Part shown: positions 9,478-20,000 of the stretch, piece by piece | How positions within the stretch are numbered: position 1 is the first letter of the stretch | Layout of the letters: each line of letters begins with the position of its first letter | The notes under the pieces: model-generated | Database searches by the model: none | Seen by the model: only the letters and a program-made list of their open reading frames with translations | What the model was told of the DNA's origin: nothing | Source: Geobacter sp. AOG2 | Lineage (GTDB): Bacteria > Desulfobacterota > Desulfuromonadia > Geobacterales > Pseudopelobacteraceae | Length of the DNA stretch: 64,000 nt | NCBI RefSeq assembly: GCF_019972295.1 | Contig: NZ_BLJA01000001.1 | Span: forward strand, 280,049 to 344,048 | Direction: 5' to 3' | Translations under genes and position numbers: made by a program

Positions 9478-12400
9478 ATGGTATGTTATATGACCCCATT
9501 TTTTTCGATCCTCGTCCCAACCTATAATCAAGCACAGTATCTTCCGGCAGCCCTCGACAGCCTCCATGCCCAGACCTATCCTTCTTGGGAGGCGGTCATT
9601 GTCAATGACGGTTCAAGCGACGGCACGCCTCGGGTCATGGAAACCTATGCCGGTCGGGATGCACGTTTCAGGCCCGTTCACAAGGCAAACGGAGGTGTTG
9701 CGACAGCCCTGAACGAGGGGCTTCGCCACGCTCGTGGCGAATGGATCTGCTGGCTCTCTTCGGACGATCTGTTCGAGCCGGATGCTTTGGCCGCCTTTTT
9801 CGAAGCGATACGGCTCCATCCCGATGCCCGGTTTTTCCACAGCGAGTTTTCCGAGATGGACGACCTGTCCGGTATCCGCACGCCGTCCGCTCCCGACCGC
9901 CGTCTGCACCTACCCGATGAGGCGACCCAGGTAATCGCGTTCTTCCGCGCCAACTATGTGCACGGTATCAGTATTGCCGTTCATCGGTCGGTTTTTGAGG
10001 AGGTCGGTGCTTTCAATCCCGATTTGCGCAACGCCCAGGATGTGGATATGTGGTTGCGCATCAGCGCCCGCTACCGGTTGTATCACATCAACCGCCGCAC
10101 CTGCATAACCAGGGTGCATGGCGGCATGGGGACGGTCGGTTTTGCCGAGGCGGGGCCCATGGATGTCGCCCGCTCCTGCCTGGATTTCCTCAACAGGAAC
10201 CGGTTCGCCGCCCTGTTCCCGTTCCTGGATTTTCAGCAACCGGAACATCTGGTCAAGGCCGTTAACGCCACAATGCAGACAATGATGGCGCTACAGGCGG
10301 ATATGTACCGGGGCATCGGCTATGTGCCGGCCTTGCTGGAGCGCTTCGGCGAGTGGCTGTGGCGCGACTGCGATGATACCGTCCGGGAGGTCATTATCAA
10401 AGCGCTGGTCCCCGTGGCGGAATCGCTCAGGGCTTCGCTGCCCGAGCGGCTGTTGTCGGCACTTGATGCCATCATGACGCGGAAAAATGGCGATGGCGCC
10501 GATTACCGGCCTTATGACTATTACCGTGAGTTTGCCGGGCATTATCAGGAACTTCTGACGACCGGCAAACGGGACGAGGCCGGGGTGCTCGAACGCTACA
10601 TGAAGCTCCAAAAGGGGGAGGGGGCCGAGCGGTTGGACCGGGAGTTGAGGTGGATCTCCGAGGCAGCGAAGGCGAGGATCGATTCGCCGGCCCACGCCAC
10701 CATGAGGGGCAGCAGGCTGGCGCACCGCTGGCTCGATGGTTTGCGGGGGCTTGAAATAGGCGCGTCCGCGCTTAATGCCTTCGGATTGGATACTCGCAAC
10801 GTCGGGATGCGCGACGCCATATACGAAGCGGAACAGATGCGGCTCGCCGGCACGGTTGCGCCGGTTCACATCGAGTCGCTGGCCGACGATATTCCTGTTG
10901 CAGATGAATCCGAGGATTTCATCTTTTCCTCCCATGTCATAGAGCATTGCCCGAATCTCATCAAAACCCTGCTCGAATGGTTCAGGATCGTAAGGAAAGA
11001 CGGCCTTATCTATATGATCGTGCCGCACCGCACAGCCTCCCCCTCCGATACCGGCCGTCCCCTCACCGAATGGCAGCACATCCTGGCGGATTTTACAAAC
11101 CAGGCCGACGGCCGTTCGGAGCCGGAGGCGGGGCAGCTCGGCCATTGCCACTACCATGTCTTCGACATCGCCGGGATGCGGGGCTTTATTGATGAGGTCT
11201 TCGGCAGGCGCCTGGAACTGGTGGATTATCAGGAGGTTGACGACAAGATCGGTAACGGGTTCACCTTGGTGTACCGAAAAACCGCCTCTCTTGCGGAGTC
11301 GCAGCCGTGGCCGTACTGGGAACAACTGGTTGCACAGAAAGCCCAGAAGCATGCGTCGTCGGCAGCAATCGTCAATATCGGCATGGTTACCTACAACCGG
11401 CTTGAGTTTACCCGGCAAGCCATCGACGCCCTGGTGAGATTCACCGATTATCCCTATGTCCTGACCGTTGTGGATAATAACAGCGGGGACGGAACCCGGG
11501 AGTATCTGCGGGAGATGAAGGCACAGGGGGTGATTTCCAACCTGGTGCTGCTCGACGAGAATATCGGGGTGGCGAAAGCTTCCAACATGGCCTGGAGTCT
11601 CGTGCCCGATGCCGGGTACTACCTCAAGCTGGACAACGATATCGTCATCCAGAAGCACGGCTGGCTTTCCGCCATGGTGCGCATTCTGGAGGACATCCCC
11701 CAGTTGGGTGCCCTGGCCTACAGTTTCGAGCCCACCTCCTATCCGCTCCACAGCCTGAACGGGCACACCGTCCGCCTCAAGAACGGCAACCTGGGCGGGG
11801 CGTGTTTCCTGATCCCGGCCCGGACGCGGGAGCGGCTCGGCTACTGGTGCGAGGATTACGGCCTGTATAGCGAAGAGGATTTCGACTACTGCTACCGCAT
11901 GTACCTTGCCGCCATCCAGTTCGCCTACATGGAAGACGAACACATCGGGTTTCATCTGCCGGCGGGGCGGGCGGCAAAGATCGATGAAATGAGCCTGGAA
12001 GCGGCCGACGGCGTCGAGGAGGAGCAGCAGCAGGCGTACCGCCTGTGGAAGGACGAGATCCGCCGCCAGACCATCCGGAGCGGCCTGCGCGACAGCAACC
12101 TCCTGGCCTACAAAAACGGCACGAAGCCGCTGTATGCCAAATCAGAGGCCGCTGAATGGTGGACCGGACAGGGAAGGCCGGGGCTATGCGTTCCAGAACC
12201 TCCCGCAACGTCACATGGCGCTACTCCCCTGAGGGTCGCCGTATTTTCTCACGACGACAGCAGCCATGCCTGCGGCTATTACCGTCTGTACTCCCCTGCC
12301 CGGGCCCTGCTGGCCGAGGCGGAATTCCGCTGGCCGGTGAAAACCGAGGGGGGCTCGTTCAAGATCGACCTGGAGGGGTTGGACAAGAGCGATCTGTTCA

Positions 12401-15123
12401 TCATTCAGCGGTTTTTCCCCCACGAGATGTCCATGCCGGTCATCAGGCAACTGATGGCCACGGGCAAGCCGGTTGTCTTCGAGGTGGACGATTACATCAC
12501 GGCCATTCCACGGTCGAACCCGAGTTACGAATGGGCCCAGCAATGTATCGGCCACATGGAAGAGTGCATACGGGACTGCGATGCCGTCACCGTTTCCACC
12601 GGTGCGCTCAAAGAAGTCTTCAGCCGTCTGAACCCCTCCATATTCGTGCTGCCGAACCTCATCGACGACACCCTGTGGGAGCAGCCTGCTCCTCCGTCCG
12701 GCGAAGGAAAGATTGTCATCGGTTTTACCGGCACCAATACCCATATCCCCGACATCGCCTTTCTGGAAGAAACTCTGGATCGGATCGCTGTTGCACACCC
12801 CGGCAAGGTCACCTTCACCTTCATGGGGTGTGCTACGGAGCGGCTCTCGCGACTCCCCGGTTTCAGGTTCATTCCATTCGAGACCACCTACCAGGCCTAC
12901 GCGCGCACCCTTCAGCAGGTTCCGATGGATATCGCCCTCGTGCCGTTAGAAAATAACGTCTTCAACCGCTGCAAAAGCAACGTGAAGTGGTTGGAGTACT
13001 CCGCATGCGGCATTGCCGGTGTCTATGCCGATCTCCCGCCCTATAACACCACGGTAGAACACGGCGTCACCGGGGTCCTGGCCGGGAACGATCCGCAACA
13101 ATGGTTCGGTGCCATCGATCTGCTGATCCGAAACCGTGAACTGCGGCGTTCCATTGCGGCAAACGCTCGCCGGAAGGTATTGTCCGAATATACCATGATA
13201 AAGGGGGCGCATCGCTGGCTCGATGTCTATCGGCAGGTCATCGCGGCCAAGGGGGGACAGCCACACCATAGTGCATCAGCCGGTGAAGTTATGAACTCCG
13301 GTTCCTTTGTCGCCAAGCCGGAACCGGCCGTCTTGGTTTCAATAATCATCCCGCTGTTCAATCAGGTTGCCCTTACGAGGCGGTGCCTGGAAGCCCTTTC
13401 GCAAACGATCGGAGCTTCGATCTCGCACGAAATCATTCTCGTCGATAACGCTTCGACCGATGCCACCGGCGAATATCTGCGTTCATCAGGAAACAGCGCA
13501 ACCATTATCAGGAACAGTTCAAACCTTGGGTTTGCCAGGGCCTGCAACCAGGGGGCCAGGGCCGCCCGGGGGAAATACCTGCTCTTCCTCAATAACGATA
13601 CGGTGCCTCAACCGGGCTGGCTTGAACCCTTGATCCGCGCGCTGGAAGACGACCCGTCCGTGGCCGCCGCCGGGAGCAAGCTTCTGTACCCCGATGGCAC
13701 CATCCAGCATGCCGGAGTGGTGATGGTCGATAACCGCGCCGGTAATGACCCCTTGTGCGGCGAGCATATCTGGCGGGGCCGGCCGGGCGACCTCCCGGAG
13801 GCAAACCAGCCGTATCGCTATCAGGCCCTGACGGCCGCCTGTCTGCTGGTGAGGCGGGCTGCCTTTGAGGCGGTGCAGGGCTTCGACGAGAACTATTGGA
13901 ACGGCTATGAGGACGTGGATCTTTGCTTCAAGCTGGGACGTCATGGATGGCAACTGGTCTATCAGCCGCAGAGTGTCGTGATCCACCACGAGTCCAAGAG
14001 CGGTCCGGAGCGTTTCTCCCGGGTAGCCGGGAACATCGAACTTCTGCATCGCACATGGCTGGGAAGGATAACGCCGGATATGGTGATCCGGGCCGACGGG
14101 AGGGTCGAGCAGACAGGATCGGCCATCGGACCCTATGGAGCGGAAGTGGCGCGGCCGGCACCGCGCGTGTCCATCGTTATCCCCCTGTACAATCAGGCGC
14201 AACTGACAAAGGCCTGTGTGGAGGCGGTGCTTGCAACAGCCGGCGATCCGGAATGCTATGAGCTGATCCTGGTGGATAATGGTTCCTGGGACTGGACGAG
14301 GGAATATGTGAAAAGCCTTGGTGATTCGGTCACTGCCATCACAAACAGCGACAATCTCGGGTTTGCCAGGGCCTGTAACCAGGGAGCCCAGGTCGCCAGG
14401 GGCGAGTACTTGCTGTTTCTCAACAACGATACCATCCCTCGCTCCGGCTGGCTGGAGGCCCTGCTGGCGGGGGTGGATGCGGATGGGGCGGACATCGTCG
14501 GCGGGAAACTGCTCTACCCCAACGGCAGGGTTCAGCATGCCGGCGTGGCGTTCAACAAAAACGGCATCGGCTACCATATCTTCAAGAATTTTCCCGCCGA
14601 TGCCCCGGCCGTCAACAAAAAACGGCTCATGCAGTGCGTCACCGCGGCTTGCCTGCTTGTTTCAAAGCGGCTTTTTGTTGAGCTTGGGGGATTTGACGAG
14701 CATTTTCACAACGGTTTCGAGGATGTGGACTTCTGCCTGCGCGCGGGGCAGTCGGGCAGGAGAGTGCTCTACACTCCCCACGCGGTTGTCGTACATCATG
14801 AGGAACAGAGCGAAGGACGCAAACGGTTCGACGCCCAGAACATGCAGCGCTATCTGGAGCGGTGGCAGGGAAAGGTGCGTTACGACGACGAAGAGTTTTA
14901 TCGCGCTGAAGGCTTCAGCGTCCAGTGGCATGCCGATGGCTCCTGCACCATACGGCAAAGGCCAGCCGAAGCGCCGCGCGCTGCCGGAAGGTATCCCCTC
15001 GTCCCCCTGGTGGGCTCATACGCGGAGACCCCGTTGGCCCGGCTTTCCGCTTCCCCGCGCATGAAAGCGGTATTGAAGGCCTATTCCGGTGGTTCCGGCA
15101 CCAAAGATATACCAACTCTTTGA
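9478..15123 (+). CDS. giant modular glycosyltransferase (four GT2, one methyltransferase, one GT4 domain)
   Basis: 1881 aa. Approximate order: GT2-a (1-250, FSILVPTYNQ, LSSDDLFEP); helical linker; class I methyltransferase (421-601, LEIGAS, SSHVIEHC); GT2-b (631-840, NIGMVTYNR, LKLDNDIVIQ); GT4-like (918-1254, VAVFSHDDSS to the donor site); GT2-c (1284-1527, VSIIIPLFNQ, LFLNNDTVPQPGWLE); GT2-d (1561-1798, VSIVIPLYNQ, LFLNNDTIPRSGWLE). GT2-c and GT2-d are close relatives, indicating internal duplication. No signal peptide or membrane segment is evident, so it acts in the cytoplasm. Such proteins may build an oligosaccharide stepwise on one polypeptide. No strong SD precedes either ATG (9478, 9490). 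The position near flagellin suggests flagellin as target (inference). Confidence 0.9.
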   Translation: MVCYMTPFFSILVPTYNQAQYLPAALDSLHAQTYPSWEAVIVNDGSSDGTPRVMETYAGRDARFRPVHKANGGVATALNEGLRHARGEWICWLSSDDLFEPDALAAFFEAIRLHPDARFFHSEFSEMDDLSGIRTPSAPDRRLHLPDEATQVIAFFRANYVHGISIAVHRSVFEEVGAFNPDLRNAQDVDMWLRISARYRLYHINRRTCITRVHGGMGTVGFAEAGPMDVARSCLDFLNRNRFAALFPFLDFQQPEHLVKAVNATMQTMMALQADMYRGIGYVPALLERFGEWLWRDCDDTVREVIIKALVPVAESLRASLPERLLSALDAIMTRKNGDGADYRPYDYYREFAGHYQELLTTGKRDEAGVLERYMKLQKGEGAERLDRELRWISEAAKARIDSPAHATMRGSRLAHRWLDGLRGLEIGASALNAFGLDTRNVGMRDAIYEAEQMRLAGTVAPVHIESLADDIPVADESEDFIFSSHVIEHCPNLIKTLLEWFRIVRKDGLIYMIVPHRTASPSDTGRPLTEWQHILADFTNQADGRSEPEAGQLGHCHYHVFDIAGMRGFIDEVFGRRLELVDYQEVDDKIGNGFTLVYRKTASLAESQPWPYWEQLVAQKAQKHASSAAIVNIGMVTYNRLEFTRQAIDALVRFTDYPYVLTVVDNNSGDGTREYLREMKAQGVISNLVLLDENIGVAKASNMAWSLVPDAGYYLKLDNDIVIQKHGWLSAMVRILEDIPQLGALAYSFEPTSYPLHSLNGHTVRLKNGNLGGACFLIPARTRERLGYWCEDYGLYSEEDFDYCYRMYLAAIQFAYMEDEHIGFHLPAGRAAKIDEMSLEAADGVEEEQQQAYRLWKDEIRRQTIRSGLRDSNLLAYKNGTKPLYAKSEAAEWWTGQGRPGLCVPEPPATSHGATPLRVAVFSHDDSSHACGYYRLYSPARALLAEAEFRWPVKTEGGSFKIDLEGLDKSDLFIIQRFFPHEMSMPVIRQLMATGKPVVFEVDDYITAIPRSNPSYEWAQQCIGHMEECIRDCDAVTVSTGALKEVFSRLNPSIFVLPNLIDDTLWEQPAPPSGEGKIVIGFTGTNTHIPDIAFLEETLDRIAVAHPGKVTFTFMGCATERLSRLPGFRFIPFETTYQAYARTLQQVPMDIALVPLENNVFNRCKSNVKWLEYSACGIAGVYADLPPYNTTVEHGVTGVLAGNDPQQWFGAIDLLIRNRELRRSIAANARRKVLSEYTMIKGAHRWLDVYRQVIAAKGGQPHHSASAGEVMNSGSFVAKPEPAVLVSIIIPLFNQVALTRRCLEALSQTIGASISHEIILVDNASTDATGEYLRSSGNSATIIRNSSNLGFARACNQGARAARGKYLLFLNNDTVPQPGWLEPLIRALEDDPSVAAAGSKLLYPDGTIQHAGVVMVDNRAGNDPLCGEHIWRGRPGDLPEANQPYRYQALTAACLLVRRAAFEAVQGFDENYWNGYEDVDLCFKLGRHGWQLVYQPQSVVIHHESKSGPERFSRVAGNIELLHRTWLGRITPDMVIRADGRVEQTGSAIGPYGAEVARPAPRVSIVIPLYNQAQLTKACVEAVLATAGDPECYELILVDNGSWDWTREYVKSLGDSVTAITNSDNLGFARACNQGAQVARGEYLLFLNNDTIPRSGWLEALLAGVDADGADIVGGKLLYPNGRVQHAGVAFNKNGIGYHIFKNFPADAPAVNKKRLMQCVTAACLLVSKRLFVELGGFDEHFHNGFEDVDFCLRAGQSGRRVLYTPHAVVVHHEEQSEGRKRFDAQNMQRYLERWQGKVRYDDEEFYRAEGFSVQWHADGSCTIRQRPAEAPRAAGRYPLVPLVGSYAETPLARLSASPRMKAVLKAYSGGSGTKDIPTL

Positions 15124-15148
15124 GAGCACTGATAGAGAAAGGAATACT

Positions 15149-15910
15149 ATGAAAACCCACTCTCTGAGCGATTGGATCAAGGCCGCGGATTATTACCGGG
15201 GGAAAGGCAGCTTCGAAAAGGCCATTGAGGCCTTCGCCCAGGCGCGCTTGGCGCTGCTTGCCGACATGGGGGAATGCTTTACCCGGCTCGGCAAGCTGGA
15301 AGAGGCCCAGGTTTTGTTCGAAGAGATCCTGGAGGCTGACATTCGCAACATTCAGGCCAACGCCGGTTTGGGGATCGTTTCCCTCCTGTCCGGGGCCCCC
15401 GAAGCTGCGGCGCTTGCTTTTGGCAACGTTCTGCATGTCGACCCCCGTGAGCCCAAGGCGTTATGCGGCCTGGGGATGGCGCAACTCCAGCTAGGCCGGT
15501 ATGAAGAGGGGATTGACCTCCTGCAGCAGTCCCTTCGCGAGGCGCCGGACAACCTGGCGGCGTTGGACGAACTGGTCCGATTTGCCTCTGCCCCTGGCGG
15601 GGAACCCTATCGCCCGGCGGCCTTGGACCACTGCCGGAAATACCTGGAGCGTAATCCCGATGCCACCGAGGTGCATGACTATCTGAAAACGCTCGAACCC
15701 ACGCCGTCCATTCGCCAGGCAGAACCCGGCGCGCTGGCCTCTCTCGTTGCCGCATTCCAGGCCAACCCCTTCCACCGCCCGACGGTACTCGCACTTGCGC
15801 AACGCCTGGGCGATGCGGGGTTGGTACGTGACGGGAGGGATGTGTGCGCCGTGTATCTGCAACGATATCCGGGAGATGTCGATGTTTTGTCGTTGCAAAG
15901 GTCCCTGTGA
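15149..15910 (+). CDS. tetratricopeptide repeat protein
   Basis: 253 aa from the ATG at 15149, preceded by GAAAGGA. Residues 10-150 form several TPR helices (for example SFEKAIEAFAQARLALL, LEEAQVLFEEILEADIRN, YEEGIDLLQQSLREAPDN). The C-terminal third has no motif I recognise. There is no signal peptide or membrane segment. It begins 25 bases after the giant glycosyltransferase and belongs to the same run, so a scaffold or acceptor-presenting role for glycosylation is plausible. No enzyme motif is visible. Confidence 0.82.
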   Translation: MKTHSLSDWIKAADYYRGKGSFEKAIEAFAQARLALLADMGECFTRLGKLEEAQVLFEEILEADIRNIQANAGLGIVSLLSGAPEAAALAFGNVLHVDPREPKALCGLGMAQLQLGRYEEGIDLLQQSLREAPDNLAALDELVRFASAPGGEPYRPAALDHCRKYLERNPDATEVHDYLKTLEPTPSIRQAEPGALASLVAAFQANPFHRPTVLALAQRLGDAGLVRDGRDVCAVYLQRYPGDVDVLSLQRSL

Positions 15911-15974
15911 AGTGATATGAAAATGACTCCAATGGTGGGCTTGCCTGCCACTTGGGGGAAGAGGGTTTAAGGAT

Positions 15975-17021
15975 ATGAACGGATTATCAATGAAAGATCA
16001 GGTGGCCCAGGCCGCTTACAGCCAGTTGCAGTCGTATCTGGCGGGTGACGTGCCCCTCGCCGTTGAACGGGTCGAGTTTTTTCTCAAGAGCCACCCTGAC
16101 TTCGCCCAAGCCCATAATGACCTGGGGGTGCTTTATTACCGCGCCGGTGATCTGCTTCGCAGCCTGGCGAACTACGAAAAGGCCAACCGGCTGGATGCCG
16201 GCAACCCCACATTTGTCAAAAATCTTGCCGAGTTCTACACCGTTGAACTCGGTTGGTTCGACGATGCCATTGCCCTGCTGACCGGCGTACTCAAAAACAG
16301 GCCGGAGGATACGGAAATTCTCGGTTCCCTGGCGGCCATCGGCGTGAAAACCGGAAGGACCAACGAGGCGGAGATCTTCCTCGACAGGATTCTGGCGCTT
16401 GAGCCATGGAATCAGGAAGCAAAAAGCCTTCTCGATGATCTCCGCCAGGGCAAGGCCGAAAACGGGCCTTCCGGAGCTTTCGTCCAGGAGGCACCGTCTG
16501 CACCGCCGCAAATCGACGCTGTATTGCAGGGTCTTCGCCAGTCCATTTCAGACTTGGCGGGGTCGTCTGAAACGCCGGAGGAGCGTTATCGCGAGGCGGT
16601 TCTTCACGCCGAGCGGGGAATGGTCGCGGAAGCGGTGAAGGAGTTGGAGGAGCTTGTGAAGGCCGCGCCGGATCATGCCCTTGCGTTTAATGATCTCGGT
16701 GTTCTGTATTACCGTCTCGGTGATCCCGGACGGTCCCTGTCCGCCCATGAACAGGCGGTACGTCTGGAGCCGCATAACCCGACCTTCAGAAAGAATCTGG
16801 CCAATCTTTGCTACTCAGCCCTGGGCAGGACCGATGAAGCCATTTGCCATTTCACCGAAGTCCTCCGCGAGTATCCCCAGGATGTGGAAACCCTTCTGGC
16901 ATTGGGCCAGATCAGTGCCGTCAACAACCTGGGCGAACAGGCCAGGGTCTTCGTGAGCAAAGCCCTTGAGCTGGAACCCTGGAACCAGGAAGCGCGCGAG
17001 TTTCTCGAACTCATAACCTGA
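15975..17021 (+). CDS. tetratricopeptide repeat protein with internal duplication
   Basis: 348 aa with two homologous halves of about 150 residues. Each contains a NDLGVLYYR-type repeat followed by NPTF-KNLA and ends in LEPWNQEA; the halves are joined by a less ordered linker (about residues 155-200). All recognisable sequence is TPR, with no catalytic motif and no signal peptide. It sits between the two giant glycosyltransferase genes, whose TPR segments it resembles, so it may hold enzyme and substrate together (inference). The ATG follows AAGGAT. Its stop is 31 bases before the next start. Confidence 0.83.
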   Translation: MNGLSMKDQVAQAAYSQLQSYLAGDVPLAVERVEFFLKSHPDFAQAHNDLGVLYYRAGDLLRSLANYEKANRLDAGNPTFVKNLAEFYTVELGWFDDAIALLTGVLKNRPEDTEILGSLAAIGVKTGRTNEAEIFLDRILALEPWNQEAKSLLDDLRQGKAENGPSGAFVQEAPSAPPQIDAVLQGLRQSISDLAGSSETPEERYREAVLHAERGMVAEAVKELEELVKAAPDHALAFNDLGVLYYRLGDPGRSLSAHEQAVRLEPHNPTFRKNLANLCYSALGRTDEAICHFTEVLREYPQDVETLLALGQISAVNNLGEQARVFVSKALELEPWNQEAREFLELIT

Positions 17022-17052
17022 TCAGTTGTGCAGCGACACCCGATACCCATTC

Positions 17053-20000
17053 ATGACTACACCTCTTTCCCATGCCGCCGCGCCTGCCGTCAGTATTGTC
17101 ATACCGGTCTATAATCAACTGCATTTTACCCGGCAGTGTCTGACATCCCTTGAAAACAACATGGACCTCGGGCAGTTCGAGGTCATTATCATCGACGATG
17201 CTTCCCATGACGGGACGGAAGAGGCCTTGCGCGCACTTGCAGGGACCAGGCCTTGGCTGCGCTATTTCCGCAATCCCGCCAACCGTGGTTTTGCCGCATC
17301 ATGCAACCAGGGGGCCGTTCTCGCCCAAGGCAACTATCTTCTTTTTCTCAACAATGACACCATGGTCACGCCCGGCTGGCTTCCCCCGCTCGTGGAGGTC
17401 CTCGAATCGCAACCAGATATCGGGGTGGTGGGGCCCAAACTGGTCTTTCCCGACGGTACGGTGCAGCACTGCGGCAAGGTCTGGGGCGACCATCACACAC
17501 CCCGCTCGCACCCGGATCATCTCTACTATCGGGAGCCGGGCGACGCGGCACATGTCAACCGGAGCAGAGATTATCAGATCATCACCGGGGCCTGCATGCT
17601 GCTCCGCAGGGCTGAGTTCTTCCGTTACGGCCCCTTTGATGAACAGTATGAAAACGGCTGGGAGGACGACGACCTCTGTTATGCCTACCGTGAGCAGGGG
17701 ATGCGTATCCATTATTGCTCCGCCGCCACGGTGGTCCATTTTCAGAGCATATCCCTGAATGACGGGCTTTCCCAGGATGAACGCCTGTTGAAAGAGCTCT
17801 CCGGCCAAGTGGCTACCGGTGCTCCGCCCGACCCGCGGTTGCCCGGGCTATACCAAAAGGTTGAGCAGCGGCTTTTGGGGATCCGATCGCGTTTTGAGCG
17901 CAACCGTTCCCGTTTTTTCGGCAAATGGGGCCGGCGGGTATTCCGCGACGATTACCGCTATATTCAGGCGGACGGCCTGGAAGAGCGCTTTTTCGGCGGC
18001 CAGCAGATGCCCCAACCGCTGGTATCGATCATCCTCCTCACCTTTAACCAGCTTCCCTATACCATCGAATGTGTTGAAAGCCTCCGGCGCCATACCACGG
18101 AACGTTATGAGCTGATTTTTATCGACAACGGCTCCACGGACGGCACGGTCTCCTGGCTTCGGGAGCTGGTCGGCCGGGAACCTGCCACCTGCCGGCTGAT
18201 CGAAAACAATAAGAACCTCGGGTTTGCCAGAGGGTGCAACCAGGGGCTTGAAGCCGCCAAAGGGGATTACCTGCTCCTGCTCAACAACGATGTGGTGGTA
18301 ACCGGTGGATGGCTTTCCGGTCTGTTGGCCTGTTTTCGCCACCGTCCCGAAACCGGCATCGTCGGGCCGCTTACCAACAACATCAGTGGTATACAGCGGC
18401 TCTCCGGTTCGCCACCGTCGCCGCAGGCCGGCCTCGAAGAGTTCGCCGCTGGAATCCGCACCCGGTTTGGCGGCAGGCGTATCTACAATCGTAGAATCGT
18501 CGGTTTTTGCATGCTGTTCAGCAGAGATCTGTTCAACCGTGTCGGCTACCTGGACGAATCCTTCGGCAACGGCAATTTCGAGGACGACGATTATTGTCTC
18601 AGGGGAGAGTTGGAAGGGTTCCGCAACCTTATCGCCGGAGATGTGTTCATCCACCACTACGGCAGTGTCAGCTTTCGTGGCAATAATATGGATTACGCCC
18701 AAGCCATGGCAGGCAATCGGGGCGTCTTCAACCGCAAGTGGAGCCGGACCATCACCGAACCGCTTCTGGCGCGCAAGGTGGTTACCCTCAAGACTATGGA
18801 GGAGGCGGACCGGCTTAGACGCCAGGGCAAGTCGAATGCGGCGGTCGAAGTATTGCTGAAGGAAGGCATCGCGCAGATCCCCGGCGAGATGCGTTTCTAC
18901 TGCATGATCGCGGACATCCTCCTCGAAGGCGGCATGCCCGCCGAGGCCCTTCAGACACTCCGGGAAGCCCCCCGGCTCTACGAGACCTCCCGAGCACTCT
19001 ACCTCCTTGTCCAGGCGGCATGCCTCCTTGCCCAGGAGGGAGTGGGGCGCGATGCGGCCACGCGGGCCGACCGGTGTCATCCCGCCTATCCCAACGCCCG
19101 GCTCATGAGGGGGGTGTTGGCTCTGTGCAATGGAGATATTGCCTGCGCGACAGAGGAATTCCACGCCGCCGCTGCCATGGATGCCTCTAACCCCGATGTC
19201 TGGTGCGGCCTTGCTCAGGTTGCGGAAGCGGCGAGCAATCGCGAGGCAGCGTTCGAGTGGTATCGCCGCGCCAGCATTGTTGCCCCGACATGTCTTGAGG
19301 CGGCCCGCGGGCTCCACCGGCTTGCCGCCAGCCCGGACGAACAGGCCCTTGCCCGCAGGCACTTCGAGGAAGCGCTGTACTTCAGGGACGATGACCGCGA
19401 TATTCGCTATCTGTTGATCGATCTGCTTATTCGAGCCGGCGAACAGTCGGCGGCGCTTGCCCATGCCGAGCGTGCCATGGTGTTGTTCGGAGCCGACAAG
19501 GGGTTGGTAGATGCGAGCCTCGCGCTACGGCGTTCGGTCGGTCCCCTGGTTATTCCCCCGGCAACCCGCGCAGCGGGTACATCGGTCTCGCTTTGCATGA
19601 TTACCAAGAATGAGGCCAAGGACTTGCCTCGTTGCCTGGCCAGCCTGAAACCGATAGTGGATGAGATTGTGGTCTGCGATACCGGATCGAGCGACGGGAC
19701 GCGGGAGATTGCTGAGGCGTTCGGAGCCCGGGTTATTGATCATGTCTGGACGGGAGACTTCAGTGCGGCCCGCAATTGTTCGCTGGCGGCTGCAACCGGC
19801 GCCTGGACACTGGTCATGGATGCCGACGAGACGATCTCGCCATACGATTATGACGCGTTTCGGGAACTTGTCGGCAGGCAACCGAACGCCATGACGGCCT
19901 ATACCATCACCACCAGAAACTATACCAACAAATTGGTGGAAAAATGGCAGGAGCACGATGGTCGTTATCCGGTGGAAGAGGCGGGCCGCGGATGGATGCC

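Noticed and set aside
10291-11955. Long minus-strand open frame opposite the giant glycosyltransferase
   Set aside because: Antisense shadow of high-GC coding sequence; no family motif, and the plus-strand frame carries clear domains.
17848-19464. 538-codon minus-strand open frame
   Set aside because: Shadow of the GT2/TPR gene; no SD or recognisable domain.
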